64,000 bases of DNA from Arachis hypogaea (taxonomy: Eukaryota; Streptophyta; Magnoliopsida; Fabales; Fabaceae): positions 112,175,506 to 112,239,505 of the forward strand of contig NC_092053.1 of assembly GCF_003086295.3 (NCBI RefSeq). The letters are read 5' to 3'. Positions 42,896-55,133 of the stretch are shown here, one piece after another (position 1 is the first letter of the stretch; the number at the start of each line of letters is the position of its first letter). The translations under genes were made by a program, and so were the position numbers. The notes beneath the pieces are model-generated. The model saw only the letters and a list, made by a program, of their open reading frames with translations, made no database searches and was not told the DNA's origin.

Positions 42896-43561
42896 ACGTT
42901 TAAAAATCTAAAATTTTCTGTGATTACAATTTTTTGTTGTGATCTAAAAAATATTTTTGGTTACTATTTATTTAAAAATTATGACTATAGATGTCTATAG
43001 TTATAATTATAGTTATAATTTTAAAGGATGATCTTCTCTTAATAAAATTATTTATTTTTTTGTCACATAAAAATTATAACTTAAAAGTGTCTAGAGTATA
43101 TGGTCACGGTTTTATAGAAATTATGGTCTAAAGGGTTTATTGTCGCAGTTTTGAATTGTGACCTTAAAAAGTCTATGGTAACGATTTAAAATTGTGACCT
43201 AAAAGAGTCCGTGGTCACAATTTTAAAGTGTTAATTATGGTCATGATTTTTAAGAGTGACCTAAAAGGGGTTTATAGTCATACTTTTATAAAACCGTGAC
43301 CTTAAAGAGTTTGTGGTCATAATTTTAAAATGTGACCTAAAAAGATCTATGGTCACAGTTTTAAAGAGTGACCTAAAAGAGTTTATAGTCACGTTTTTAT
43401 AAAATCGTGACCTCAAAGGGTCTGTGGTCACCATTTTAAAATGTGACCTAAAATAATCTATGATAAAATTGTGACCGAAAATGGTCTATAATCATGATTT
43501 TAAAGGATAACATAAGAGTTTGTGATCATCGTTTCATAAAACGATGACCCTAAAAAGATCT
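42896..43561. repeat. GTGACC/GGTCAC dyad repeats, about 36-40 bp period
   Basis: GTGACC occurs at 43158, 43194, 43256, 43296, 43332, 43368, 43407, 43443 and 43471, most 36-40 bp apart. Each is followed by TAAAA and then by (T/G)GGTCAC plus a TTTTAAA word, so each unit has GTGACC...GGTCAC symmetry. It looks like subterminal repeats of a CACTA-type transposon. The pattern resumes at 45060 after a hAT insertion. Confidence 0.7.
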
Positions 43562-43565
43562 ATAG

Positions 43566-45056
43566 TAGGGATGGCAAAAATTCCCAGTGGGGCGGGTACC
43601 TATAGGGATTTATCCGCGCGGGGGGCGGATGTGGAGAAAATTTTGTACCTGCGGGGATGGGAGACGGGGACCTGTTTAATATACGGGGCGGAGGCGGGGA
43701 TAGAGGTCCCTGCCTCGTGGGACTCGTATAATCCCCGTATATATAAAAAGACAATAATACCCCTGCCATATATATATCAAAGTGAAGAGTTGAAAATCCC
43801 AAATTTTCAACCCTAGCCGTCACTCACACTCGCTCACTCTGAACTCTGAAGCTCGTTCTCCCTCTCCTTTCCACTCCTCTCTTCTCCTCTCACCACTACC
43901 AGTCATCACTGTCATCCGCCATCTCCTACCCCCTCACTGCCGCCAACACGAAGCTCCTACCCTCTTCTCGCGTGTTTGAGTCTCACTAGTCATCCCGTTT
44001 GCAATCGCAACATCGTCGTCGCATCTGGCCAGCCGAGGAGAACATCGCCATCTCCGCCTGACTTAGTCGAGGAGAGCATCTTCGTCGCCGGCTAACCCAG
44101 CCGAGGCAGCAGCACCAACGTTGCTACAGAGCCCTTTTGCCAACCTTCGCATCTTCGCCTCTCCGCATCTTCTCGTCTTCACGTCTTCGCCTCTTCCCCT
44201 TGTCACCAATCTTCACCGTCAGCTCAGCTGCTCTTCCTCCTGGTAAGTTTTGTGAACTACCATTTAAATTTATTCAGTTGTGATTTTAGGATTTATCTAT
44301 CATATTATCTCTATAATTTTAATTTACTTTGCAGAATTAGTACTGATTTATTTTAACTTGCTTTGAAGAATGTGTTATTTTTATTTTACTTTGAAGAACT
44401 TGTTAATTTTAATTTGTTTTGAAGAACTTGTTAATTTGATTTTGCTTTGAAGAATTTATTCTGATTTATCTTAATTTGCTTTGAAGAACTTGTTCTGATT
44501 TATTTTAATATGCTTTGAACAATTTGTTAATTTTAGTTTACTTTGAAAAACTTGTTAATTATTATAGTATTATTTCTGATTCTGATTATTCCTCATTGTG
44601 ATTTGATTTTTGTGATTTCTTTAAAATTTTATGAGTCCTATGATTTATGATTTTTTGTTTGATGTAGGATTAAAATAAATCAGAATTTATAACCACTACC
44701 ATCACAGAATGAAAGAAGGCTTGAGAATTATGTTTTCTAGTTTTTGAATATGTTTGGTTGTTTTAATATTTTATAAATATATTTAGTAGAGATGTTTGTT
44801 GTATATTGCTCTTTTAAGTATTTGGAGATAATAAAAAATATGTTTGTAATAATAATTGGGAATGATCTTTTTTTTCTGTTTTTTTCATTTTTTTTTATGT
44901 TTATTATTTTTTATAAAAATCCACGGATATCCATGGAGACTCCAGTCCCTGGCAGATACGGGGTCCCCGTTACCTGTCGCGGGGACGGGGACATGTTTTG
45001 GAGGCGAGGGGCGGGGGGCACATCCCCGCTTCTATGGAAATCTGTTGTCATCCCTA
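43566..45056. mobile_element. Second hAT element, non-autonomous
   Basis: Ends TAGGGATGGC and GTCATCCCTA are inverted, with GGGGCGGG/CGGGGACGGGG-type subterminal repeats. It sits inside the GTGACC array. The flanks ATCTATAG and ATTTACCG are best read as a decayed 8-bp duplication of the repeat's own ATCTATGG. A CT-rich leader (43820-44240) and GCTTTGAAGAACTTGTTAAT repeats (44330-44560) fill the inside; no transposase is seen. Confidence 0.75.
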
Positions 45057-45164
45057 ATTTACCGTCACAATTTTAAACTACAACTTAAAATAACGAATTA
45101 AATATCATAATTTATAACCAACATTTTGACAAATTGGTCGAGTCACTAGTTTAAAAGCTCAATA

Positions 45165-45420
45165 TACTACAAGAAAAAAATTATGTTTTTGCCATGTTTT
45201 TTTTTGCTACACTATAAAAGCGTAGTGAAAAGGATCAATGGCCATACTTTTATAAGGGTGGCGATTGATTATTGATTTGGCCAATTTTAAATATCATGTT
45301 TACCAAAGCATGGTAATAGAAAAAAATAGACACGCTTTTAAAGTTTGGCCAGTGATATTTATTATGGACACGTTTTTAAAGCGTGCCTATTTCCTATAAA
45401 TATTTGGACACCTAAAAAAC
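45165..45420. mobile_element. CACTA-type terminal fragment
   Basis: TACTACAAGAAAAAAA matches the CACTACAAGAAAA terminus of En/Spm elements except for the first base. It is followed by ACGCTTTTAAAG and AAAGCGTG dyads typical of CACTA subterminal regions. The opposite terminus is not seen. Confidence 0.55.
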
Positions 45421-46130
45421 ATAACAACAAAGTTTCCACCAAAAGTTTAGATTTTTCACAATTTTTTTCGGTTCACTTTTGGTCTCTAAAGCTATATTTG
45501 TTTGAAGGAAAAATGTAAGAAAAAAATAAAAAAAATGATTATTTTTTATTGTTTAATTCAAAAAAAATAAATTTTTTTCTATACTTCTAATATTATTCTT
45601 TTATTTTTTTAATATATTTATAATACAAAAATAAAATTGTATTTTTATACTTTTTTTATTTTTCTTTTATCTAAATACATCTTAAAAAAACAAAAATCCA
45701 TTAAATTTTTTTGTTTATTTATTTATTTTTTTTATTTCTTTCCTTCCAACCAAATATTATCCAAACAACTCCAACCCTAGTTATGTCGCCTAACAGACTC
45801 GAACCCTCTCACAGAGAAACATAGACAAACCCTCTATCACTCGAACCGCTCGTCATCAAGCCGACGCTCCCTCTCACCCTGGTTAGTCAACTTCGCTCCA
45901 ACCCTCTCTCACAATACCTCCGCCGGCACTACCTCTGTCGGCACTCCATCCGTTGGTGCTGTAAACACGTAACCCTTCGTCGGCGCTCACTCTCTCCTCG
46001 CAAGGCCTCCATCGATTCTCACTCCCTCTTGCAAATCCTTCGCCGACACTCGCTCTCTCACACAAACCGTCAATCGTCGCTTTTCCTTCCATGGCTCAGA
46101 ACCCGTCGCTGCCTCCCTATATCCGTCCCT
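45421..46130. other. No gene seen; pyrimidine-rich block
   Basis: AT-rich, then a C/T-rich block (45780-46110) resembling a plant 5' leader. The minus-strand ORF at 45883-46092 is low complexity and not supported. Confidence 0.45.
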
Positions 46131-46525
46131 CGGGGTGTTCATGGTTCAGTTTTTTCATAAACTGAACTGAAACTGCACTAAACCATTTTAAATAGTTTAG
46201 AAACTGAACCAAACTACTTTGTCAAATAAGAAACTGGTTTTAAACTAATTTACAATACAGTGTACCAGTTTAAACCAATTCATAAAAATAAAACCAGTTT
46301 TAATTGAAAAAACCAGTTTAAACTGTTTATAGGCTAAAACTAGTTTTAACTTTTAACATATATAAAATTAGTTTTTACATTTTCTCTTTCCCCCTCTCTC
46401 TCCCACTCTCTCTCTTCTTCTCTCCCTCTCTCTCCCCTCTCTCTATCTCTCTCTCTCCCCTCTCTCTCTCTTCCTCTCCCTCTCTCTCTCTCCCCCTCTC
46501 TCTCTTTCCGTTCTCCCTTTCTCTC

Positions 46526-46570
<45 letters not shown>

Positions 46571-46808
46571 TCTTTCTCTCTCTCCCACTCTCTCTCTCTC
46601 CTTCCCCTCTGACTCTCTCTCTTCTTCTCTCCCTCTCTCCCTCTCTCCCCCTCCTTTCTCTCTCTTCCTTTTCTCTCTCTCCCCTTCCCCTATTTCTCCA
46701 CTCCCCTCTCTTTGTCTTTCTCTCTCTCTCCCCCTCTTCTCTCCCTCTTTCTTTCTCTCTTTCTCTCTCTCTCTCTCTCTCCTTTCCTCTCCCCCTCCTC
46801 TCTCTCTT

Positions 46809-46864
<56 letters not shown>

Positions 46865-48065
46865 GCTCCCTCTCTCTCTTAACATATATAAAAATAGATT
46901 TTACATTCTCTTTCTTCCCCTCTCTCTCTCCCTCCTCTCCATCTCTCTCTCTCTCTTTTTCTCTCTCCTTCTCTCCCCCTCTCTCCCTCTTCCTCTCTTT
47001 CTCCTCTTCTCTTCCTCGCTCTCCCTCCTTTCTCTCTCTCCTTCTCTCCCTTTCTCTCTCTCTCCCTCTCTTTGTCTTCCTCTCTCTCCCCTCTCTCTTC
47101 TTATCTTCCTCTCTCTTCTCCTCCTATCTCTCTCTCCCCTGCCCCTCTTTCTCCCCATCCCCTTTCTTTCTCTCTCCCTTTTCTCCCTCTATCCCTTTCT
47201 CTCATTTTTTCTCCCATATCCCTATGCCTCTTCCTCTCTATCTCTCTCTCCCTCTCTCTCCCTCCCTTTTCCCTCCCCCTCTCCCTCTCCCTCTCCCTCT
47301 CTCTTTCTCTCTCACTTTCTCTCCTTCCCTCTTCCCCTCCCCTCTCTCTCTCTCTCCCTCTCTCTTTCTCTCTATTTGTCTCACTTTCTCTCCCTCTCTC
47401 TCTTCCTCCCTCTCTCTTGCGCTCTTTCTCCCCTCCCTTCTCTCTCTTTCTCTCTCTCCTCCTCCTCCTCCTCTCTCTCTTTTTCCTATCTCTCCTTCTC
47501 CCCTATTTTTTTCTTTTCTCTCTTCCTTCTTCTCTCTCTTATTTTGGAAAAAAGAGGGGAGAGAGAGAAGAGAGATATAGAGTGAGAGAAGGTTGAGAGA
47601 GAAAGAGAAAATAGAAAAAGGAAGGGAAGAAAGAGGAGAAAGAGAGAGAGGAGGGCGAAGAAAGAGAGAGAAGAGGAGAGAGAAAGAAGGAAAGTGGGAG
47701 AGAGAAAAATAGGAGAGAGAAAGAGAGAAAAGGGAAGAAGGTGAGAGAGAGAAAGAGAAAGAGAGAAGGGAGGGAGAGAGAGAGAAACAAAAGGGGAGAG
47801 AGAGGGAAAGGAGGGAGAGAGAGAGAGAGAGAGAGAGGAAGGGAGGGGGAGTGAGGGAGAGGGGAGAAAAAGGAAAGAGAGGGAGAGAAAGCGAGAGGAA
47901 AAAGGGGGAGAGAGAGAGAGAGAGAGAGAGGAGGGGAATAAAGAGAAGAAGGAGAGAGAGAGAGAGAGAGAGAGGAAGAAAGAGGGGGGAGAGAGAGAGA
48001 GAAAGAAAATGGGAGAGCGAGGAAAAGGAGGGGGAGAGAGAGAGAGAGAAGAAGAAGAGAGAAGG

Positions 48066-48105
<40 letters not shown>

Positions 48106-48810
48106 GAAGAGAGAGAGAGGGGGGAGGGAGAAAGAGGAGGAGAGAGAGAAAGAGAGGAAGAGAGACGGGAAAGGAGAGGGAGAGATAGAGAGAGGAAAAG
48201 GAGAGAGAGAAGGGAGAGAGAGAGAGAGAGAAAGACGAAGAGAGATGGGAAGGGGAGAGAGAGGAGGGAGAGGAGAGAGAGAGGAGAGGAAAAAAGAGGA
48301 GAGAAAAAGAGAGACGGAGAGAGAGGGGAAAAGAGAGAGAGAAGGGGGAGAGAGACGGAGAGAGAGGAAGAGAGACGGAGAGAGAGAAGGGAGAGAGAGG
48401 AAGAGAGATGGAGAGAGAGAGAGAGAAAGGAGGGAGACAAAGAGGGGAGAGAGAGAGAGAGAGAGAATAAAGGAGAAAGAGAGAGAGAAGAGGGAGAGGT
48501 GGGAGAAAGAGAAGAGAGAAGGGAGAGAGGGGAGAAAGAGGAGAGAGAGAGGAAGGGGAGAGAGAAAGTGAAGGGAGAGAGAGAAAGAATATGTAAAAAC
48601 TAATTTTAGAATTTAAATAAAACCAGTTTTAATTTGGTTTAAAACTAAACTGAACCATAAAAACTGATTTTTAATAAACTAGTTTTCATAAAAATTATGG
48701 TTTCAGTTCAGTTTTTTATTTAAAAAAGTTGGTTTATTTAAAACAGTTTTAGTTCAGTTTCAATTTAGTTAAGTGAAACCAGTTTTTTATTTTAATTTTA
48801 AATTTAGAGT
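46131..48810. mobile_element. Foldback element with facing CT and GA tracts
   Basis: Starts CGGGGTGTTCATGGTTCAG (hAT-like terminus) with AACCAGTTTTAAA repeats, then about 1.15 kb of CT-rich microsatellite (46385-47545) that turns at about 47550 into about 1.0 kb of GA-rich sequence (to 48590). Inverted AACTAATTTT and AACCAGTTTTAA repeats follow. AAATTAGTTTTTACAT at the left pairs with its reverse complement at about 48593. A second copy of the left edge (TTAACATATATAAAA) at 46879 shows an internal duplication. Right terminus not found. Confidence 0.75.
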
Positions 48811-48864
48811 TCAGTATGCAATGGTTGCAAATTGCAATTATTGTTGTTCCTTTGATTTGTAAAA

Positions 48865-51017
48865 CAGAGGATGAAGAATAGAGATAGGAAGAAGAAGCTG
48901 AAGTAAAATTGATTGTATATTTCGTGCTTGTTATTTGAATAAGTTTGTACAATATATATACATATGCGCCTACACTATCATATGCATAGCTGATAGCTCA
49001 GCGAATCATCATGAAATCTTCCAATTCTACCAACAAAAAAAAATCATATGCTAATAGAATTGGCGACTCATTAAACTGATCTATTCTAGAAGCTGGTATG
49101 AAATACAACAATCAGAAAAGCAATAAAATGTATGGATTATCATTTGGTTGCTTGGGCTTTGTTCTTTTGAGTGGGCTGATCATTTGTTTCTGACTTGTTT
49201 TAGGTTGATTTATAATCACAATGAAGTTTGTTTGTAATTTAGAAATAAAAATTAAATTAAAATTAAAATGTGGTAGTTAAAGAACATCATGAATAATTAA
49301 TGAAGAAGAAAATTTGACCACCCCTTTGTAATGAGCAATAACATGTGAATCATTAGGCATGTAAACAATGATAAGTTTAATAGGATAATATGATGAAAAC
49401 CATGATAAATTAGAAGTAATGTGATCAGTGGCTCCTGAATCAATGACTCGAGCACCATTAAAATTGAAATTAGATGAAGCATTATTCAAAACAGAAAAGG
49501 AATATGAAGAAGAAAGTAAGTGTGTACCCCAAACTTAGGCTAAGAAGAAGCCCAGTTTGATAAGAAGTGGAAACTTTAGAGTTATCATTGCAAGCTAAGT
49601 CTTGAGTCTTAGCCTGTTTAAGGAGAGCTAAGAGGGAGCTATGCTGGGCTGGAGTGAGGCCCAATTGCGATTCTGTTGAAGCCTTCAGTGGTGCCCTTTC
49701 TTCATTCACTAGGGCACGAGAGAGTGGTGCAGAGATTGCGTTGTTGACAAAGCCACTGCCGCGACCAAGTTGACGAGGACGACCAGGAAAGCGCGGATGT
49801 CCATGTGGGTAGCATGCTTTCCATAACGTACCTCCACCATGTGTCCGGTTCGGCCACAATGAGTGCACACTTTGGGGGAAGAGGTGCTGCCACGACTCGA
49901 ACCAGAGGAAGGAGAGCCTCAACCGCGTCCCATGGAGGCATGGCGAGTATCGACGGCGGCGGTGAGTGTGAGCTGCTCGTTGAGTAGCCCCGAGGCCAAC
50001 TGCAGTTGTCGTTCATGCTGAATATGACAAGGGCAAAGACTCTGTTGACTGGAGGAAGAGGATCGAGTAAAAGGATTTGAGAGCAAACCACCAAAAAAGC
50101 TCATCAAGGCCCTTAAGAAATCTGATGATAAATCTTGGGATCTGTTGTTTTGGCTGGACAAATGCAAGCAGGTAGAGGTTTTGAGTTCTCCAATTCTTCC
50201 CAATTCTTCCCAAAGAGACTTCAAAGATGGTAAAACTCAGTGATGGAAAGAGTTTTCTGTTTCAGAGCGTAGACTTCTTCTTGAAGTTCTGCAATTATGA
50301 GGAGATTGGACTCTGAGAAGCGTTCTCGGAAGTCCGATCAGACGTCGGAGGGCAGAAGATAAAACTCTAGGTGATCGAGGGAGAAAGGAGTGCAAAAGTC
50401 ATGAAAGAACAAGGTTGTTGCATCTTTCCCAAATTGAAAACAGGATTTCATCTGGAGATCGGAGAGTAATAGAACTGGTAAAAAAACTAATTTTGTTCTA
50501 GATATGACAGCCATGGAAAAATAATGGCTCTAAGAATGGTAGTTGTTCTCTGTTAGAACTGGAGTCACAAGAATAGAGGTGGGGTTCTCACAAGAAGATT
50601 GCTTATTTTGGATTTGAAGTTTTGGCCATAAGAAATGGTGGGTGTCAACAGAGCTCTTTGTTGAGCTCTGGTACCATATTAAATCAGAGGATGAAGAATA
50701 GAAATAGGAAAGAAGCTGAAGTAAAATTGATTGTATATTTCTTTCTTGTTATCTGAATAAGTTTGTCCAATGTATATACATGTGTTCTTACACTATAAAT
50801 ATGCACAGCTCAGCTAATCATGAAATCTTCCAAATCTACAAAAAATGATTCATATGCAACAGAGTTGGCGACTCATCAAACTGATTTATTCTAGAAGATG
50901 GTATGAATTACAACCAACAGAAAAACAATAAAATGCATGAATTGTCATCTAATTGCTTGGGCTTTGTTCTTTTGAGTGGGTGATCATTTGTTTCTGACTT
51001 GTTTTGGGTTGATTTAT
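48865..51017 (-). mobile_element. Short Copia-type element lacking polymerase
   Basis: Two diverged direct repeats (48865-49213 and 50685-51017, both CAGAGGATGAAGAATAGA...GGTTGATTTA) flank about 1.5 kb. The right copy is the 5' LTR on the minus strand, because next to it the minus strand reads TATGGTACCAGAGC, one base from the initiator-Met primer site used by Copia elements. The internal part carries gag and protease remnants only. LTR ends and target duplication are not clean. Confidence 0.7.
49277..50514 (-). pseudogene. Copia gag-protease pseudogene
   Basis: On the minus strand from an ATG at 50514. A Copia Gag block (ITEFYHLWKSLWEELGR) lies near 50220-50260. A damaged zinc knuckle, CTHCGRTGH without its last Cys in place, is at about 49840-49870. 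The protease block VIDSGATDHITSN is at about 49420-49450. Several stops and shifts separate these parts. The sequence ends in the post-protease region; integrase and reverse transcriptase were deleted. Confidence 0.7.
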
Positions 51018-52647
51018 GCTTGTGCTCTGATAATTTGTGTTCTTTTTCCTTTGTTTTTTGCGATATGCTGTGGTGGATTGGCGATTTAACAATTTGATTA
51101 ATGATAATTTGGATATGAATGAAAGTAGTGTTAATTTATCGGTCGGCCATTTGACATCCATATTCAATTCTGATGGTCTTGGTATGCAATTATAGTTAAA
51201 AAAATGAAAGAAAACAGGCAAATACCTCCAGCCCTATGTCCAAAAAGTACTTTCTTTTTATTTATTAGAGTTCATAATAAGTGATTGATTTTGCGAAATA
51301 CATTAGCCTGGGACACACAATATGCTTGAGAAAGAATTTCTCAGATGCAGTGTGCCTTATGGCGTATTTTATCTTAGTAGGTATATATGTATATATTTTG
51401 TAAAGGAATTAAGGGTTCATTATTCTTAGCATTTTTTTTATTTGTTGGAGAAATAAATATTGTGAAAATAATTGAATAATTGGCTGTTGGCAAGGAGCAT
51501 CCCTATTAAGGTATAGCAATCTACTATTATAGCATGAAGTTGAGCTGCAATTTCTTGCAATAATTTACCCCAACATGATACCAAGAATAAATTATAGTAT
51601 ATTCGTATCTGTATTACTAGGTCCACCATTTATCCTCGTTGGATAAAAAGTAAAGTTCAAAGTGGCATATATAAATGGAGCTCTAAAGCGTTGTACCTTT
51701 TTGTTTTAAATATTGACAAAGCTTCACTAACTCACTCTGAATGAACTTGGTAGTGGCACTTTCTGGTATTCCTATTTTATTGACCTAGATTTGGTAAATC
51801 TTTCTGGAATTGCATGACTGAAACAATTTTCTCAGCTGAGGTAATGAGAAAATTATTTACTTTTATTTCTTTGATCACAAGCCTTTTTTAAATTCCAATA
51901 GTTTTTAGTTTACCTGCAGTGGAGTTTTGAGTTTTCTAGTTTCAGACGTTGGCAATGTGCAGTGTATGCCAGTATCTAGATTATTTTTTCTGGAGCACAA
52001 TTCACACACTTCTAATGATAGAACTTTTATTTCTAGGTGAATGCATTTTTATTTCTTAATATTTTAAGTTTTCTGTTTTGTTTGGACAACTTTGAGAACT
52101 ATAAAGTAAGTTCTGCTTCTCTTGTTATATATAGATGCATTTCATATTTGGTTATTTAGACAAAATACAAATATAGTTTATATTTGTATGTTGAAGTTTA
52201 AAATCAGTGAGGGTAGTTAAATAGTGTAATTGATTTTGAAGAAGACTACAAATTTGATTATGACTTGAATTTAAAGATGAGATCCTAATAGGTCCTAATC
52301 CAATTTAAATTGTTGCAAAATTATTATGAAAAGTCGAGCATTATGTCACATTCATAATATAAGTTTGGGTAACACTACGGTACAGAGCTAATATACAGAT
52401 TTTTTTTTTGGTATACTAATTTTGAGACACGTGTTTCTGCTATTATAACAATCAAAGCTGCTAACCCATAACTTGTTAAAAGGTTGGTTTGGCTTGGCTG
52501 ATCAATTATATAAGGATTTTATATTTTAAATTATGTAACATTCTATCTGTGAGTGTCTTATTACTTTCTCTGAGCGATTGGATTCAGGATCCAAACATTA
52601 AATAAATTATAAAATCTTAAATAGTCATGGTCATATCATATATTATC

Positions 52648-52701
<54 letters not shown>

Positions 52702-52929
52702 TTTTTATGTGATTTTATATTAATATATAATATTATATATTTAACACTTTTTATGAGTGTAAGTTGTTTTCAGTTAAAATTTAATTAATTCTATTTATAA
52801 GGTTATTCATATACTCAATTACTATTAATAAGTAATAATAAAGGATTGTTATTATTTTTAGGCTAAATTGTCACTTTTAGAGTTGCTTACCTTGAGTATA
52901 TATATAATTTAGATATACAATATTAGAAG

Positions 52930-52970
<41 letters not shown>

Positions 52971-53571
52971 CAGTTAAAAGAAAAAATTATTTATTCTCTT
53001 AGGGTTAAATTGGCTTCTATATACAGCGTGATGCTCTTCAATAAAATCCATTTCTATTTGTCTTTAATAAAAGTAATTTGTTTTACAGGTATACTGCACA
53101 TACAAGCTTTTTTTGCTTATAAATCTTACAAGTTGGCACAAATCCAACAAAACACACGCGCATTAAATTCTCACATTTAAGAATAAATACACGCACGTTA
53201 CTTAATCACTTCCTGTTTTCAAAGCGCGCTACTCACCATTATGAACGAATCTTCTTCTTCTTCCTCGATGAAAACCACAACTGTCATTTTTCTTCGCGTT
53301 TCTCCTCCTCCTCCTCTTCTTCCTTCTTCTTCTCCTCCTTCTTTGTGTTTCTCCTCCTTTTTCTTCGCGTGTTTCATCTTCATCGTCGTGTTTCTCCTCC
53401 TTCTTCTTTTGATTTTGCAACATTATGTATTTTTTTCTTCTTTGTTTGATTTTTTCCTCCCAAAAGAATTATGAGAATATGAAATAAGAAGAAGAAGAAG
53501 AAGAAGCAACAGAAGATGAGGAGGAGGAAGAGGAAGAGGTCTGAATTATGCAGAACTCATCAGAATAAAAA
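51018..53571. other. 2.5 kb without a supported gene
   Basis: AT-rich sequence with an AAT microsatellite (52651-52699), a TA microsatellite (52933-52969) and a TCTTCT/CCTCCT-rich stretch (53245-53460) whose ORFs are low complexity. No RNA gene or conserved domain is seen. Confidence 0.5.
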
Positions 53572-53641
53572 TACACCCAAATATCTTCGTTTTACACCCA
53601 AATATCTTTGTATTACACCCAAATATATTCGTTTTATACCC
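53572..53641. repeat. Four 21-22 bp repeats at the edge of a Copia fragment
   Basis: ACACCCAAATATCTTCGTTTT-type units start at 53572, 53594, 53615 and about 53636. Confidence 0.75.
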
Positions 53642-54262
53642 ATTTTTTTACCGCAGCAATGGCAAGAAGAGCTCTAACAGATGTGAGACGAGCAACAGGA
53701 GCAAAAGTCTCTTCATAGTCAATACCATACTCTTGCGTACAACCTTGAGCAACCAAGCGTGCCTTATAACGGTCAATAGATCCATCAGAGCGAGTCTTGA
53801 TCTTGTATACCCATCTACTGCCCACAACTTCCTGATTAGAAGGAGGATCAACCAAATTCAAAGTGTGTGTTTTTTCAAGTGCCTGTATTTCTTCCTGCAT
53901 TGCTTGTTGCCAATTTGGATTTGTGGAGGCTTCTCTAAACGACTTAGGTTCATGTTGATGAAGAATAGTAGAAAAGCAATAATGAACAAGAATATAAGGA
54001 GGTGGATTCCTTACCCTAGAAGAACGAGTGGGAGGAGGAGGCATGACGGTAGGAGCGGGATTGCCATCCGGTCTGGAATCATCGGGAGATGGAGAAGGCG
54101 GAAGAGCAGGAGGCTGTAGAGGATGACCCAAGATAGAACCTGCAGAATCATCACTAGGAAAAAGGTCAACATTGGGGTTAGTAAAGAAAGGTGACTGAGT
54201 GGGAGGAATATACTCAAAGGAGAAAAAACGAGAAAATATGTGATGCTCCAAGAAGACAACAT
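53634..54262 (-). pseudogene. Copia reverse-transcriptase N-terminal fragment
   Basis: A minus-strand frame open for about 205 codons. The first half is a Pro/Ser-rich linker between integrase and reverse transcriptase. The second half is the start of the Copia RT domain (RVT_2): WQQAMQEEIQALEKTHT, GSRWVYKIKTRSDGSIDRYK, ARLVAQGCTQ and DYEETFAPVARL. It stops before the catalytic YVDD region. Both edges are truncated, on the left against the 21-22 bp repeats and on the right against the Mutator-like element. Confidence 0.85.
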
Positions 54263-54271
54263 GACGAGATA

Positions 54272-55133
54272 AAAATCAAATTCGTCCCCAATATTATTTT
54301 AGATTTAAAATCATCCTTAACATTATTTTTGGTATTAAAATCGTCAATTTTAATAAAAATATAAATTAAAAAAAAAGGAAAGAACGCCGGGGGAGGAAGA
54401 GGGGAAGGGAAGATGAGGGGGTGTTCATCACCTCTTTTTCTCATTGACATCTTCAGAAGAGAGAGAAAGAGAAGCAGAGACTTAAAGAGAAGGAAGCCTC
54501 GCCGTGCTTGGCCGTCGCGATCGCAACTCACTGTTGCCCTTGTAGCACCGCGATTCACCGTCGCTCTTGTAGCGCCGCGATTCACCGTCGCCCTTGCAGT
54601 ATTGTGACTCCCCCTCGCCATCACCGTGACTCCCCCTCACAGCAATGCACCTGACCCTCACCTTCCTCGTATTCCTCGTCATCCTCGGGGAGGTGATGGT
54701 GGTGGTGGTGGTGTTGCTGCTACTGACCTTGTCGCCACTTCACGTCCTTGCCGCTGTACCTCGCCAATTCTACTTCTGTTTCTGCTTTTGCTTTCGATTC
54801 GACTTCTGCTTTTGTTTTGGCTTTGGCTTCTGCTTCTGATTCTGCTTCTACTTCTGCTTCTGTTATTTTTCTGATTTTCTTTTTATTGTATGTTGAATTT
54901 GATGTTGTTGTTTTTGAATTTGAATAATGTGTTATTGTTGGCGTTGAATATTGTGTTCTTGAATCTGATTATTGGTATTTGGTGGGAGTAAGGAAGATGG
55001 TGGTTGTGATAAAAAGGTGGTGGTGGTGGAGGTTATTTTTGTCTGTAAAAAGTCAAAAGGACTATTTTAATATAAAAAATAATGTTAGGACGATTTTAAA
55101 TCCAAAATAACGTTGGAGACGAATTTAATTTTG
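54272..55133. mobile_element. Mutator-like non-autonomous element with long inverted ends
   Basis: The left end AAATTCGTCCCCAATATTAT and the right end (inverted) share about 55-60 bp with few mismatches, including the GATTTAAAATC(A/G)TCC block. The 862-bp element has a GC-rich centre (54430-54760, with GTCGC/CCGCGATTCACCGTCGC repeats) that looks like captured coding or leader sequence. No clear 9-bp duplication. Confidence 0.65.

Noticed and set aside
43544..43823. ORFs of about 90 codons on both strands
   Set aside because: They cross the boundary between the GTGACC array and the hAT terminus and match no family.
46526..48603. ORFs of up to 400 codons rich in Ser/Leu or Arg/Glu
   Set aside because: Pure CT or GA microsatellite; reading any frame gives long low-complexity strings.
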